A DNA stretch of 64,000 nt, taken from NCBI GenBank assembly GCA_025766275.1, contig JAFKAC010000019.1, positions 124,001 through 188,000 on the forward strand, given 5' to 3'. Positions within the stretch are counted from its first letter, which is position 1. Every line of letters starts with the position of its first letter. Positions 20,578-32,406 of the stretch are shown piece after piece. This stretch comes from Lactarius indigo (lineage: Eukaryota > Basidiomycota > Agaricomycetes > Russulales > Russulaceae). A program made the position numbers and the translations under genes. The notes beneath the pieces were generated by a model. It saw only the letters and a program-made list of their open reading frames with translations. It searched no databases and had not been told where the DNA came from.

Positions 20578-22669
20578 CTACCTGGCTAGATAGCTAGGAT
20601 GAACTTTTGCTGCACCCCTGCCAGTGTCCAAATTCCTGGAGAATGATTAGAAAAGCGGGATTAATGGCTGGGAAACTATTGCATTGAAAGTACTCACTTG
20701 ATCTTCTCTGACACCTTGATAAATTGTTTCCTTTTCTCTATAAGTGGGCTAGTATTGAGTTCCTTCATTTCCTGCACATGGTGTGTATCTGATGGACCTG
20801 CTATATCTGAAAGTTGGGATGCTAGTATATCTGGGTAGCTGTGATGGGATATGGACGAGGTACAAACCTGATGATGATGATCTATTGATATTTGAAGATT
20901 TATATCCTGGAGAGTCGGGTGTTCCGTCATTCCCTAAACATATATCATGAATAAATGAAAAACACCATGATAGCAGCCATACTCACCAGGATCAGTTTCT
21001 TCCTGAGACCCATGAAGTGGAGGAGATTCCGCAGCCCATGAATGGTCAGATGGCTCATCATGGACAGATGATTCATCCAAAGAATCATCAGTCTTGTCAC
21101 CCTGAGGATTAGAGTCCTCATTATAGTGAAGGTCAAAGGACTCTTCGTCAGATCCATCTGATTGCTTGGGTCGAGCACGTCGGATGTTCCGCTTATGTAT
21201 TGTAGGCTGCCTCGTATCATTGAAGAGTGGGCATGTCGGAACCCACATCAGGGGATCAATACCTTGGTCTTGCCTATCCCTCCAATGGTCTAGAAGGCGA
21301 AAGACCTCATCAATCCGGATCTTGGATGGGTCCTTCCACTCAAAATCATATGGAATACATTCCTCATCTATCCAGGCAGATGGATCACTTGACAATGAAC
21401 CCCATGGAATGGTCTGGTTCTCGATTCCAGTGACATATCCTTATTCACATATGTGACATACTGCAGCACATGAATTGAAGAATGACTCACGGATATGTGC
21501 AGTGCAATAGTCCCTCAGCAATGTTTGAACGACCTTAGCTTTATATCCATCATGGGAAACAACTGTCGGGAGCTCCGGGAATCCATCTGCATTGAACACA
21601 AGGGGGATTGGGGTGGTGATGGTCTTTGAGAGGTCCCTTTTCGGACGTTCCTTCACAGTATCTGAGGCATACATTTATTAGATGTAATCACTTGAGACAA
21701 GATGATGGGCATAACATACCTTTGGCAAAGCACTGCATCCCAAATTGAGCCCATTGCTGCCAGAGGGCAGCACTCTTCCAGTCTGGACAGAACTTCCGAA
21801 AGTCCTTTCCATCCTGCAATATACTGTTGACATCATTGCTAAGATCGGATGAACCGACGCTCAGCGGACATGACCAAGGGATATGTATTTGATTGCTTAC
21901 AAGCCTATCTTGAGGTCGTTGTCTTCACCCTCATATGCGGTTAGGACAATGGAGCGGATTCCGCATGTCTTATAAAGCTGACTTTGGAAGTCCTGGATGA
22001 TCCGCTCACGCAGAGAGGATGCCATCCTACATAGGAGGTATATGAGGAATCAATCAACAGGTGATTTGGATATGTGCATACCTTGATTGAATGTTCTTTG
22101 GTGGTGTCTTCTCTGACCACTCCCTAGCAGACTCTTGATACTCCTCTTGATCCTCAATAGACAGTTCATTCCATAGAGCAGTGGTTGCATCCTGAAGGGC
22201 TCCTATGAATGCAGGACTTCCCGGTTCTGTCCCAGAGGTCTCCTTTGCAAGCCTTAAGACCTCATCACGGTTCAGATGATAGAATGCGTTCCTGGCGGAC
22301 CATTTACGAGTAAACTTGATGTATTGACGCTTGGGGCGGACATAGTGGTTATAAAACCACTTGTGGATTTTCTGGGATGGGAAATGAGAAGGATGGTCCG
22401 ATATTCATAGTGAAACATGCCTTTCTTGCATCCTTCTTGTCAAAGGGTGTATTAGCAGGGCGGAGATGATACAGCTCTCCCATAGCCTTCTCAACAATCC
22501 TAGTGCGGTCATGAGTATCAGCCTCTTGGAACTTATCGAGATATTCTAGTAGAATGTCTCCATCTCGAGGGGTAATAGAGAATCCTGTGTTAACAGATTG
22601 CTCCCCATAGCTCTGTAAGCTTGAGGGATCTCCGCTACCATCAGAATCATTGAGGTATTCATTCTGCAT
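20578..22669 (-). CDS. KDZ accessory gene K1: unrecognised nuclear-type protein, about 480 residues, multi-exon
   Basis: ATG at 22669 (MQNEYLNDSDGSG). Exons can be joined through about seven introns to TAG at 20578. The first intron (22372-22420) uses a GC-AG boundary. The protein has an acidic, Ser-rich N-terminus. A basic helical region follows (KWFYNHYVRPKRQYIKFTRK, about 22370-22310), then ALWNELSIEDQEEY and a segment loosely like an HMG box; this is similarity of style only. The middle has PIPLVFNADGFPELPTV (about 21610) and DFEWKDPSKI (about 21340). The tail is acidic and Ser/Asp-rich (QSDGSDEESFD). I do not recognise a named family. Its location wholly inside the KDZ element, with frames intact, marks it as element cargo rather than a host gene. 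It may bind DNA or assist transposition. Confidence 0.72.
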
Positions 22670-23276
22670 AATGGATGAGATGAGGATGGATAGATGGACA
22701 AGGTATGGTGATTGAGAGGATGGACAAATGTACTAGGTGTGACGCTTAAGTGGATGGATATGAGCATCTCATTGTGATGGCCAGTCATTAAATATGTTCC
22801 TGTGATACAATAGAGAATCGGATGATGGTCGGGAATGGTCCGACATCAAGCACCAATACAATGAAACTGTTTGAGCAATGTGGGGTATCATATTGTGCAA
22901 GAGGATGTCCTGACGTGTAATAGCCATGGCATGACTTGGTATTACAATGTTCTAATAGTGGACCTCTGCACCTGAAGATGAGACATATGTGAAACACGTA
23001 TGGACATGTGGAGACAACAGATGGGGCAGAAAGGAGCACTTAAGGATTTGATATCAGAGTGGACATATGTGATGATATAATGGTCGTAGTACATGTATCG
23101 GGCGAAGCGGACGTCCGGCTATGTATATCCGCCATACAGCCCATTCAATTGACATTTACATATAACATGGTACAGGCATCGGGAGAAGCGGAAGTCCGAC
23201 CAACTATATCCGCTATGTGTTCCATTTGATCGACAGCTACATATGACATGTTACATGGGCTACGCAATAGTGCGGA
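22670..23276. other. KDZ intergenic region between K1 and K2
   Basis: No gene recognised. Two related stretches (about 23100-23150 and 23165-23225, with GGCGAAGCGGACGTCCG versus GGAGAAGCGGAAGTCCG) form an imperfect tandem repeat near the K2 stop. Confidence 0.5.
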
Positions 23277-24311
23277 TCACCCGAGGGCGGCCGCAGTCTG
23301 TTCAATCTCAAGAACTACCTTGTGAAGCTCGTCATTTATGTCTTTCAAATTAGCCCTAAGCTTGGTGACTGTTTCCCACAGTTGTGCAAGCCGAATCTTG
23401 AGCGCAGCTGTCCTGGCATCCAATTCGCCAAGGTCTTGGGGCTTTGTGGTGGCAGGGATGGTGATACCCATCGGATGCATGGTGCTGGTGGGAGCGGATG
23501 TCCCGGGAGACGCAGACGGCTTTGTGGGGAGCTCCGCAGCACTACGAGTTACAGGGCAAGTCACCCCACTGCGGACGTCCTGCGACTTGTCCAATGCGAT
23601 GGGCTGTATGCACATGTCTTTAGGATCTGTGGGATGTGTGTAATAGATGTATAAATATGTACCCGTGCTTTTGGAACGCCCGCCTTTCTATCAGAGGTCT
23701 TAGGAACATTGGGCAGTCGTTCAGGATCTGCACCATCGATATCCATGATATCCAAATCCTAGAATAGAGGTAATGTGTGAATATGATATAAAGCACACTT
23801 AGACATACCTGCGTCTCTGCAGACGTCGAGTCCACTAGGGATAAGTCAACAACAGCAGCAGAGGGTTTCCCCTTAGCTGCGGAGCCCGCCGGACCTCCCT
23901 GCGGGCGACCCACGAGCCTTTGAGATGCAGGGATGAGGTCCATGAAGTCGTCGAGTGGGGATGCACCCCGGACCTTCATCCTCTTCGCATCAGGCTGTAG
24001 GGGACAATGTTAGTATGTATCAGGCATATAGTGATCTAATTCCATACCTTGGTGCGTACATCCTTGTTACCCACCGCCTTGGGGAGTGGAATGACTGGAG
24101 ATGGAACGCTTGACAGAAAGTCAAAGCCATCATCTTCCACAGCTGCTTTTGGGGCCGGCGGAGGTCCCATCGACTTGGACTTAGCACGATTTGGGGGCTT
24201 GATGGGAGCAGGCATGGGCTTGATGGGAGGAGGCTGGGGCTTACTTGGGGTGGGCTGGGATCGCTCAGATGTGCGAGACTGAGAGCGGGAAGAGCGGGGA
24301 GCGTCGGACAT
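23277..24311 (-). CDS. KDZ accessory gene K2: Pro/Ser-rich protein with C-terminal coiled coil
   Basis: ATG at 24311 (MSDAPRSSRSQSRTS). Four exons are joined by GT-AG introns near 24048-23998, 23809-23760 and 23659-23610. The N-terminus is basic and Pro-rich (KPQPPPIKPMPAPIKPP) and probably disordered. An acidic stretch (LDIMDIDGADPE, about 23750) is followed by an Ala/Ser/Thr linker. The last 60 residues (DARTAALKIRLAQLWETVTK onward, 23460-23280) have heptad spacing typical of a coiled coil. Length is about 270 residues. It is divergently transcribed from K3 (251 bp apart), which also ends in a coiled coil, so the two may be co-regulated and could dimerise. No named family recognised. Confidence 0.72.
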
Positions 24312-24563
24312 AGTTGCTGTGCTCTGAGAAGTGAGGAGGCCTAGTTCAGCGAATATATTATTGTTTCAAACGTGTCCCAATCAGATTCGATGTGTACGCA
24401 TATGTACATGTGATCTGTCTTCGATTGGAAGCATGGGATCGGACATCGGACATGGGTCGTGGGAAGTCCGATAGAGCCCGACATGGTTCTTTGGGGGTTA
24501 TTCTGTGAGCGCATATCTCTCCCATATCTCCCCCGCATATCCCGCCCCGCCACATCACTTGCA
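24312..24563. promoter_or_regulatory. Divergent promoter region between K2 and K3
   Basis: 251 bp between two ATGs facing away from each other. It contains pyrimidine-rich tracts (CATATCTCTCCCATATCTCCC, about 24510-24535) near the K3 start. No factor sites can be named. Confidence 0.5.
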
Positions 24564-26456
24564 ATGGCTAAGAAAGCTGTCACAGAATTGACGAAGGATG
24601 AGACTGTCATGCTTGTGATAGCTGCTAAGTGCCTGGCAGCGATTAGACACATTGCGGAGGTCCCTACGACGGCTGAGCAACTGGCCATGCTCAACAAGCA
24701 TGTCAGTGTGGAGCTGGTAAGTCAGTTCGATAAATATACTGAGCAATAAACTGATACATGTTATAGAAGATAGTTAGTGCGATATTCAGACGGTATATAG
24801 ACCGCCCCAAGAAGCCCAGGCTTCATGCAGTCGCCCAGGTAATGGGATATGAGTGGGGGAACGCTAGGCGGGAGTCCCGCGATCCAGACTGGGACAATGT
24901 AACCATCGATTACATTGCATCTCTATGCGAAAAACAAGAGATAATAAGTCCGGACTGGCACGAAGCATACACATCTATCGATCTAAGCAAGTATCTGGAG
25001 GGTATTCAGCCGAAGAAGATGTGGTGGGCTCCTGTCAACGAATATGTGGATGATTGTACATCCCCTGCATACACTTGTTCCATCGCTCACTTGTGCCAAG
25101 TCGCTATGGATGAGCCAGCAGATGACCTGGCGGATGACCCGGCGGATGAGCCTGCAGATGGCTCCGCGGACGAGCCTGTGGACGATCCTGCGGATGATCC
25201 CACAGATGATCCTGGGGATGGCTCAACTCATCCATCCAGACCAGAGTCGTCCCTCGCAAGCGCAACGCTTCCCGACAAGGGAAAGGCTCGAGCTGATCCA
25301 CCACCATCTGAGCCTTCGAAGCATCCGTATGGCCTGTGGAACAAGAAGCGGCCTGCTCCGGAGAGCCCCGATGAACCAACTGTGGAGTCAGAGGAAACAA
25401 CCCCTCGGAAGTCCGGCAAGTCGCAAGTTGAGGTGGTTATTTCATCCCCTCCTCGTGCTAAACAGCGCCCACGTCTTGAAGAGGACAGTACAGTTGAGGC
25501 CACGGGTCTGGTGAGCATTGTGGACTTATTCTATCGTTTTATTGGTTACTATATTCGCTGCAGGATATGTGTGGCCCATGCATAACTCGCAAAGCAAAGG
25601 CGTGCAAGCCACAGGCCAATGTGAAGCGCCTGACGTCCGCTTGCGTCGCCTGTGCGACTCTACACAAGACCTGCAGTCCGCCTGCATCCTGGGGCATCAG
25701 GCCGCATTGGATGGGGGACGCCCGATCCGCCTCGTCCGTACGCACACAAACCCCGAGTAAGTCCAGTATATTTCTGAACGCGAATGTGCCAGAGATATCA
25801 CTTATAATATCTAGGCATTCTTGTGGATGCGCAAATTGAAGCTCTTGCGCAACGGGTGGACGAACTGTCCAGCGAAATACGTGATTTGAAGAAGGACCAG
25901 GCCACATCGATGGAGGAGAACCGTCGTGGACGACGTCGAACGAACCAGAAGTTGCAGGACGCTCTCCTCATGCTGGGAGTGCTCTTGGAGAAGCAGGGGG
26001 TCGATTCTTCCTCTATCCCCGGCATCGGACAGCCCGCTTCTAGCACCACTAATTCCCCTGGCCTCCAGGCCACATCTTCGCCAGGAATCCCCTTATCTTT
26101 ACTCAAACTTTCAGATGCGCGTTCAAATGCATCATCGAAAACTTCAAGCGTCGTTTCGGAGCCCCGCCAAGTGATGGGTATGTATAATTCTTATAGCGGA
26201 TGTCCCGCTCTGACATGCGTTTCAAGTGGATCAATTGGGTGGGAGTGCCCCTGCCTCCAAGGCCGCATCCGTCACCTCTCACCATTCCGTGGCCTCACAC
26301 CATTCCTCTGCGGGTGGGCCGCTGTGCCAACCATCAGGTGAGTAGTTTGTGTTTCTTGGCTGTTTCATGCACACCTAACGTATGTTTCAAGTTGCGCGTT
26401 CGGGTGGGAGTGCTGCATCACGCAGGCCATCACCGGAGATCCCCCCCACACAGTAA
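24564..26456 (+). CDS. KDZ accessory gene K3: Zn2Cys6-like cysteine motif plus coiled coil, probable DNA-binding protein
   Basis: ATG at 24564 (MAKKAVTELTKDE), TAA at 26454-26456; six exons join in frame. Order: a helical N-terminus (KCLAAIRHIAEVPTTAEQL), a conserved WWAPVNEYVDD stretch (about 25025), an acidic repeat DDPADEPADGSADEPVDDP (about 25135-25215), a basic Pro/Ser linker with KKRPAPESP and KQRPR, then a cysteine motif at about 25567-25690. That motif has spacing CX2CX7CX12CX2CX6C (CGPCITRKAKAC and CVACATLHKTC), close to the fungal Zn2Cys6 binuclear cluster. A coiled coil follows (AQIEALAQRVDELSSEIRDL, about 25830), then a Ser/His-rich tail. In fungi such proteins are usually sequence-specific DNA binders that dimerise through the coiled coil. 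Its presence inside the transposon suggests a role in regulating or targeting the element; that is inference. Confidence 0.75.
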
Positions 26457-27057
26457 ATAATCGAATATGCGTTTTAGGACAATTTGTAATCACGTAGTCG
26501 GACTTCCCTATTTGAATGAATCGGTACATGTGACATGTGTGCAATCAGTTTCATGTGATCCATCTGTCATTTGCTTCATGTGACCCATCTGTAACATGTG
26601 ACGTTGTACATCATATGACTTGATTCCCATATGTGGGATTCTGCAAAGCTGAGTGGCATGCGACTTAATACATCGGACCATCCGGAATAAACCCGACTAA
26701 CACCCTAAATACATCTCCATTAAGTGGTCGGCACATTGCAAAGGCGGGATACATGGCTGAATATCTCTGTAGTAAAGCTGGCAGGTTGTATCACATATGC
26801 CTTCTATAGATCATATCAAATATGCATGTGTTTAGAGTATTGTATGTCTAGTATTATTCCTTCGCCATTCATATGTGACATTGAAACAGCGGACCGTCCG
26901 ACATTCATGCCATTTCATATATTGAGGTGTAGTCTAACAATTACCATAGATCCTCAGGCAGCGTTTCATGTATCTTCAGCAAGGCCAAACCTGTTTCACA
27001 TGTCCATGGTATTTATATTGCTTCAGGTTTAGCTACTCTATTGCTCTACGACCAATC
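26457..27057. other. KDZ intergenic region K3-K4
   Basis: About 600 bp, AT-rich, with no convincing gene. Several TGTGACATGTG and CATATG motifs recur. It may hold the K4 promoter. Confidence 0.5.
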
Positions 27058-27691
27058 ATGCAGTCTCACACATCCAAAGGCAAACTTGTATCATCCACAT
27101 CAAAGCCCTCCCGGTACACCAGCACCATTCACGAACATAAGCGGATCTCCCGCACCCCCCCTCTCCACACTCCCACCATGTTTTCCGATCCTGTGGACGA
27201 CTCACCCTCTGATACACAATCATTTGATGAGGATGACATGTATGGCTCAGATGGTGATGTTGAAACCATCAGTCTGAAACCCCTGCTGGAACATGTTTCT
27301 GAGGAGCAAGAAACAAGTTCAATCAATCAATGTGTGGTATGTACCTGTCACCATCAATTCTTCCTATTCCATCTTACCTTTCAAGGCAGATGTGCAACAT
27401 CCTTTGGAGGAGCAGGAAAGCTCACTCAATGAATATGAGGTGTGTACCTGTCATTGTCAATCCATTCCATCCATCTTACCTTTCAAGGTGGACATGGATA
27501 TCATTTCCGACTCAGAGAATATACACAGGAGTGTGAATGACTTCTCCCTCATGGTAAGGGCACTGTGTGAGGCAGAAGGGATTGATGTTTCCAATATTTC
27601 ACATGGAACAGAAGATAGCTTGTATCATGATGATGGGTTGGATCATGCATTGGAGATGTCTTCGGAATTAGGAAATACTAATGATAGTTGA
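27058..27691 (+). CDS. KDZ accessory gene K4: small acidic protein with a duplicated exon-intron unit
   Basis: ATG at 27058 (MQSHTSKGKLVSS), stop TGA near 27689. Three exons; introns are about 27338-27386 and 27438-27488. The product is about 175 residues, basic Ser/Thr-rich at the N-terminus, then strongly acidic (DPVDDSPSDTQSFDEDDMYG). Both introns begin GTRTGTACCTGTCA and end TTACCTTTCAAG, and the exon ends before them are also alike (EEQETSSINQ versus EEQESSLNEY), so one arose by tandem duplication of about 100 bp. No named family. It lies 227 bp upstream of the transposase on the same strand. Confidence 0.6.
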
Positions 27692-27917
27692 TTAGAAGGT
27701 CCTCCATGATGTAGACTATTGTACTGTGGTCGTACTGTCTCATGTAGGGTTTCACATTGGGACTGGTTTCAGATTTGAAGGTTGGACAACACCACTAGTG
27801 GATCAACCAGGTGTATAGATCATTGAGGATGCTCAGGTATATTTAAGAACGGAGATAATGCATGTCACCCATTGACCTTCATTCACACCATCTTCATTCT
27901 ATCCATTTCCATTCATC

Positions 27918-30900
27918 ATGCCTCCAAAGAATACCTTCACCATTCCCATGGGAGATGTTGTTGAGGTTGTTAACCAGACACGGAAGACTAAGCGGGGACT
28001 CCGTACCACTGTAAAGGAAGTCCCTTTCCACTTAAAGAAGGGGAAGTCAGGTCAAGCTTCAATGTCTCAAACTGGAGTGGAGACCACTATGGAGACAGTA
28101 CAGTCGCAGTCATCCAGGGACTCACCACATGGGATAGAGGAATCACATACCCTTCACCACATAGAGCCATATGAACCTGATTTGCAAGACTTTCAAGCAG
28201 AGGAATCCCAGCCCCAACAAAGTGTATGTCCACAAACCTCCTATGATCATTGTCGGACTTCTGATTATTCGTAGACACCAATGAGCCAGTGGACAGACAT
28301 GCGGAGCAGATACATCCACCTTTTGCTCGAGATGGAGGGTCTGACAAGTGCTCCAAATTGCTCTATGTGTACCAGTTCGATGCAGATCAAGTGCTCCGAT
28401 TGTATTGGAGGAAAGTACTTCTGCAAGGAATGTTGCCTTCAAACACATATGCGATCCCCATTCCATCGGGTGTCCCGCTGGACTGGCACACACTTTGCAC
28501 CAATGTCATTAATGTCAATTGGATTTAAGCTCTGCTTTGGTCATGATGGGAGGCCATGTCCACTTACAGTGGAGGTATGAACATATCAGATATATGAATC
28601 CCACATATACTCATATATCCATAGGGACACCAAGCGTCAGATGGGACACAGCGCAGAAAGCAGACGTCCCGTCAGACTCGTTCTGCATCACTTGTATCTG
28701 TTGAGGAAGAGCAGGCTCATTCGTCGGGAGGTCCGCAGCCTTCGTCACAAACTCTTGAAGATATGCCTGGGATTTCAGACACATTGTTTGACTTTGTTGG
28801 GGATGTGTTGGATCCCTCTGAGGGAAACACACGACGCACTCGGACCACAATGTCGGGAAACCCGCTGATCACCGTTGTCAATCAAACAGGTGTCTTTGAT
28901 ATGGATGTACTCTTCTGCATATGCCCCAACGCTGGTGCCAATGATGAGCAACTACTCCAAGCTGGAATATTTCCTTCAACCTTCAAGCAGATTGAGACTG
29001 CATTCACCTTCTCAGTTCTGGATGACTTCTTGGCTGACAACCTGGAGTGCAAGACAACTGCACAACAGTACTATTCTAAGCTTCAGAGCATCACCAATCG
29101 GATGTTCCCTGACCATGTCCCGGTGAGTATCAATGCTATCCTGATACTGCATAACATCTTATTGATGGAGACATATAGAACCTCTACAAACAGCTCTTGA
29201 GGGCATCCCGACAATGGAGGGACTTGAAGAATAGGATTGAAAGCGGTTTGGGACATCAGCACACAGGGACATCCGCTAATGAAGGGTCCATGGCCATATT
29301 CTGTCCAGCCTGTCCACAGCCAGGCATCAATCTACCAGATGATTGGAGGACCAGATATAATGATAAGCCGTATGTATTCATTGAGAACATGTCAAATATC
29401 TCAGTATTGACTTGCTCGAAGGAATCAACTCATCCAAACCTTCATAATGGATGGCAACTTCTCAGCAGAGCACATGAGGTGTAGGACAGGAGATACGGAC
29501 GTTCCGCTATCAGCGGGGATGGCCTTCATGGCAAATCCCAATTCATATAAGGCTCATCTGCATAGTGGGCAAGAGATTTCCCAGGTATGTCAGATACTAT
29601 TGACAGTGACTGTTGTCTTATAGTCTCATAGCCCAGCACATGTAACACATACAGGGCCATTGAACAGGCCAATTCAAGTCGTCCACACCTTGATGTTACA
29701 GGCATCGGAGCAACCGCATGCTGTCATGGATTCTTTGTCCCTACATCTGTAGTTGACTTCCAGAAGGGAGAGAGGTATGTCCGACGCATTAAGCACCCTA
29801 AGTATGGAATTGATAATTGATGTATGTTTGATGTCAGGCAAATCAATATGGACTATAGCCTTTGCAAGGCCCTTTCCTACAATATGGGGGACATCCCTGT
29901 GGCCTTGGTCATGTATGATATCATGTGCCAATATGGTGTTCACTTCAAGGAAAGGGTGGAGAAGAGCCCGGAGTTATCTCTGTCTAGCTCATTGCAACTT
30001 CGTACTGGGATTGGCCTCTTTCATATCCATGGCCATCAAGATTCATGCTTACCCCGCTTTTCCCCAAGCTATATCCCTGGAGCGAAGCAGGTGGATGGAG
30101 AGATCATTGAGACATTGTGGGCACCACTCAATAACATCTCACGGAGCATCCATGGGATGTCCCTTGCCCATCGCCAGGAGGTATTGGATGCACATATGAA
30201 CCATTCCAATTGGAAGAAGATGGTCTGCATTGGTCCGTTTAATCCGTATCTATAATCCATTTGATTCTAATATAATAATGTTCCAGTTCCATCACTTCTG
30301 AAGCGGTGGAAACGGATGGATAATGGTATAGATCTCAGTGCTGAGATATTAGACACTCTCAATGCAAGGTTCAAGAAGAAGACTAAACGATGGCTTAAGG
30401 CAGAAAGTCATGCTCAATCAAACAGGCATGAAGACCCCACTTTAATGGACATATATGATACAGTGACATCCAAAGGTATTGTGACCTGACAAATCCTATG
30501 TATTCTATACTAATGTCTATCATTAGCTCCCTCTCGTGCAGAGGTTCAGCAGCAGCTGATTTCGGAGGAGAGCGGAGATATTACCGCTCATGGTCAAACA
30601 TCTTGGATTGCATGTGGGATAAAGATCCAGGAGTTGCAGTGAGTCCATCCAATGACCCATTTGACTGTTGGTTAACATCCACTCTGTAAAGGCTTGCTAT
30701 CAGATATCAACTCCGAGCACATGGTCTGAAGATCAACACTGAGGAGGCTCAAGTCATTGAAAACAAGCGGAGTCGCCTTCAGAAGCTCATTGACATATTT
30801 GAGCACCAGGGAGATTCCTTCCTACTCCACCAGCTGCTTGCAGATGATTCCTCAATAGTGCCTTTGGGTGACTATGAGGAATATGACCATATGGATGATC

Positions 30901-31791
30901 TTGGAGATCCTGAAGATACAGATGATGATCATTCAGCCCATGCCTCCATCCGTCCTACTCCGCAAGCACTGGATGGATCTGGGATGGATGCAACTAATCC
31001 TGAGGACTTTCCGGTCCTCCTCCCATCTTCCCTTGGATGGGAATGGTGTGTTAGGCATGGTTTCCAATCCCTTGCTGGAAAGGAGGTACAGCTACGCCAT
31101 GCTCAAGCTAGTGAATCCATTCATGGAATCCGCCTCGCTCTTGGATTTAAATCCGCTCTGTTCCGCACTCAGGTACGACCTGCTCACACACAACAGACAA
31201 AGACCCGCGCCTTTAATGCCATACACAGTGTTGACACTAATGTCCGTGAGCATGCGCGCATATATAGCATGGCACGGGATGCCTATAGGAAGCTCCACAA
31301 AGCTGCACCCATTCCACAGGACCTCCCGAAGCTCCATTCAAAGGATCTCCGTGTAGCAACATTGGTCCTTGGATCACAACAAGTAGGACAGTGGAATACA
31401 CAACAATCCTGGATCTGGGGCTTTGGCAATACCACTGAAGATGATGGAACATGGATGGATGATTGTATGTGCTCCATTGAATTCTATATTCATGTGCTCA
31501 TATATTCATACAGTTGAAAGGGTTCACTGGCTCCGTGCAAGGGCACAGTTTGAGCGGTGGTCAGAGGAACAAGACAGCATCCATAATGAAGCTAAATGGA
31601 TCCCAGCATACTTCCATTCCAAAGCAGAGACATGGAAGAAACTCATGATCATTGCTGCACAAGGTTCATTAAAGGGGCATCAAGCATATGCATCATACCA
31701 GATGCATGCATGGGAGGGACTTTCCAGAAGCTCTGTAAAGGCTCTTACTCCGATTACTGATGCTCCATTGAAGCACTGTAAGATGAAATGA
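27918..31791 (+). CDS. KDZ transposase with CxC2-type cysteine cluster
   Basis: DDE-type transposase of the Kyakuja-Dileera-Zisupton superfamily. ATG at 27918 (MPPKNTFTIPMGD), stop about 31789; nine or more exons with introns of about 50-65 nt that join in frame. N-terminal cysteine cluster: CSMCTSSMQIKCSDCIGG, FCKECCLQTH, FHRVSRW and GHDGRPCPL (28355-28565), the CxC2 pattern that precedes KDZ cores in mushrooms. A second finger-like CPACPQPG is at about 29308. Core: IMDGNFSAEHM (Asp codon 29450-29452), ATACCHGFF, GERQINMDYSLC, YDIMCQYGVHF (Asp 29917-29919), FHIHGHQDSCLPRF, and VDGEIIETLW (Glu 30100 or 30109). C-terminus: VHWLRARAQFERWSEEQ. No broken frame was found, so it is probably functional. 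It acts on the 155-bp inverted repeats of its own element and perhaps on related ends elsewhere. Confidence 0.9.
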
Positions 31792-32253
31792 GATTGCTTG
31801 TCCTGATTCATGTATTCCTCCTATAGTACATATCAATTGACATAAGTGTTTGGTTCTTGCAAATGAAATGAATGGCTTTTCTCGAACCCCCCGATCCCCT
31901 CTCATATATATCCATTTGCCTGTGACAGGAATTAAGCGGAGGTCCGCTTTTGGGCAATGCTGTTGGACTATCATTACAGCGGATTTCCCGACATGTATAT
32001 TCTGAGTATGAACTATTAGTTATTAGCTATTTCCCCCAACACCGATCATCTATCATTATATATTGACTTGCGATCAGATGTTCATTACTTGTCCAATATA
32101 ATTGTAGTTGTCTGATATGTATGCAATTTGCTGTACATATCTCAACAGGTGATCAATGATCTCACACACCTAAACAGTGCTCACCCAGTCAAATATTTGA
32201 GTTCAAGAGCATCTCTGGATACCCTACATTATCATGGAACTATCCGCATGGAT
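31792..32253. other. KDZ right subterminal non-coding region
   Basis: No gene. AT-rich; contains one GCGGATTTCCCGACATG and several GCGGAxGTCCG-like motifs also seen across the element. Ends at the right inverted repeat. Confidence 0.5.
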
Positions 32254-32406
32254 TTCCGATTATCTCCGACCCAGCCGGCGTCGGCTGGACTATCAATTAT
32301 GGCGGAATCTCCGCCGTCGGCCGGCGCCGGCTGAGTATGAACTATTAAAGAATCTCACCGTCGGTTGGGGGTATCAATTACATAAGCCATCGCTATCCAT
32401 TGGCTG
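32254..32406. repeat. KDZ right terminal inverted repeat
   Basis: Reverse complement of 19398-19550 with a handful of differences. Outer end reads CATTGGCTG just before the TSD AAGTCCG at 32407-32413. Confidence 0.9.

Larger units (their letters stand above)
19398..32406. mobile_element. KDZ-superfamily DNA transposon, 13.0 kb, five genes, apparently complete
   Basis: Ends in terminal inverted repeats of about 155 bp (19398-19550 and about 32254-32406), more than 90 percent alike by eye. Exact 7-bp TSD AAGTCCG lies at 19391-19397 and 32407-32413; removing one copy restores the pol frame of element 3. Contains a KDZ transposase gene (27918-31791) and four accessory genes. It has no retroelement or stop-codon damage that I could see, unlike everything around it, which suggests recent insertion. 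Confidence 0.93.

Noticed and set aside
19398..32406. TET/JBP oxygenase as KDZ cargo
   Set aside because: Looked for an HxD...H...R oxygenase pattern in the KDZ genes because of the known association in mushrooms; none of the open frames shows it.
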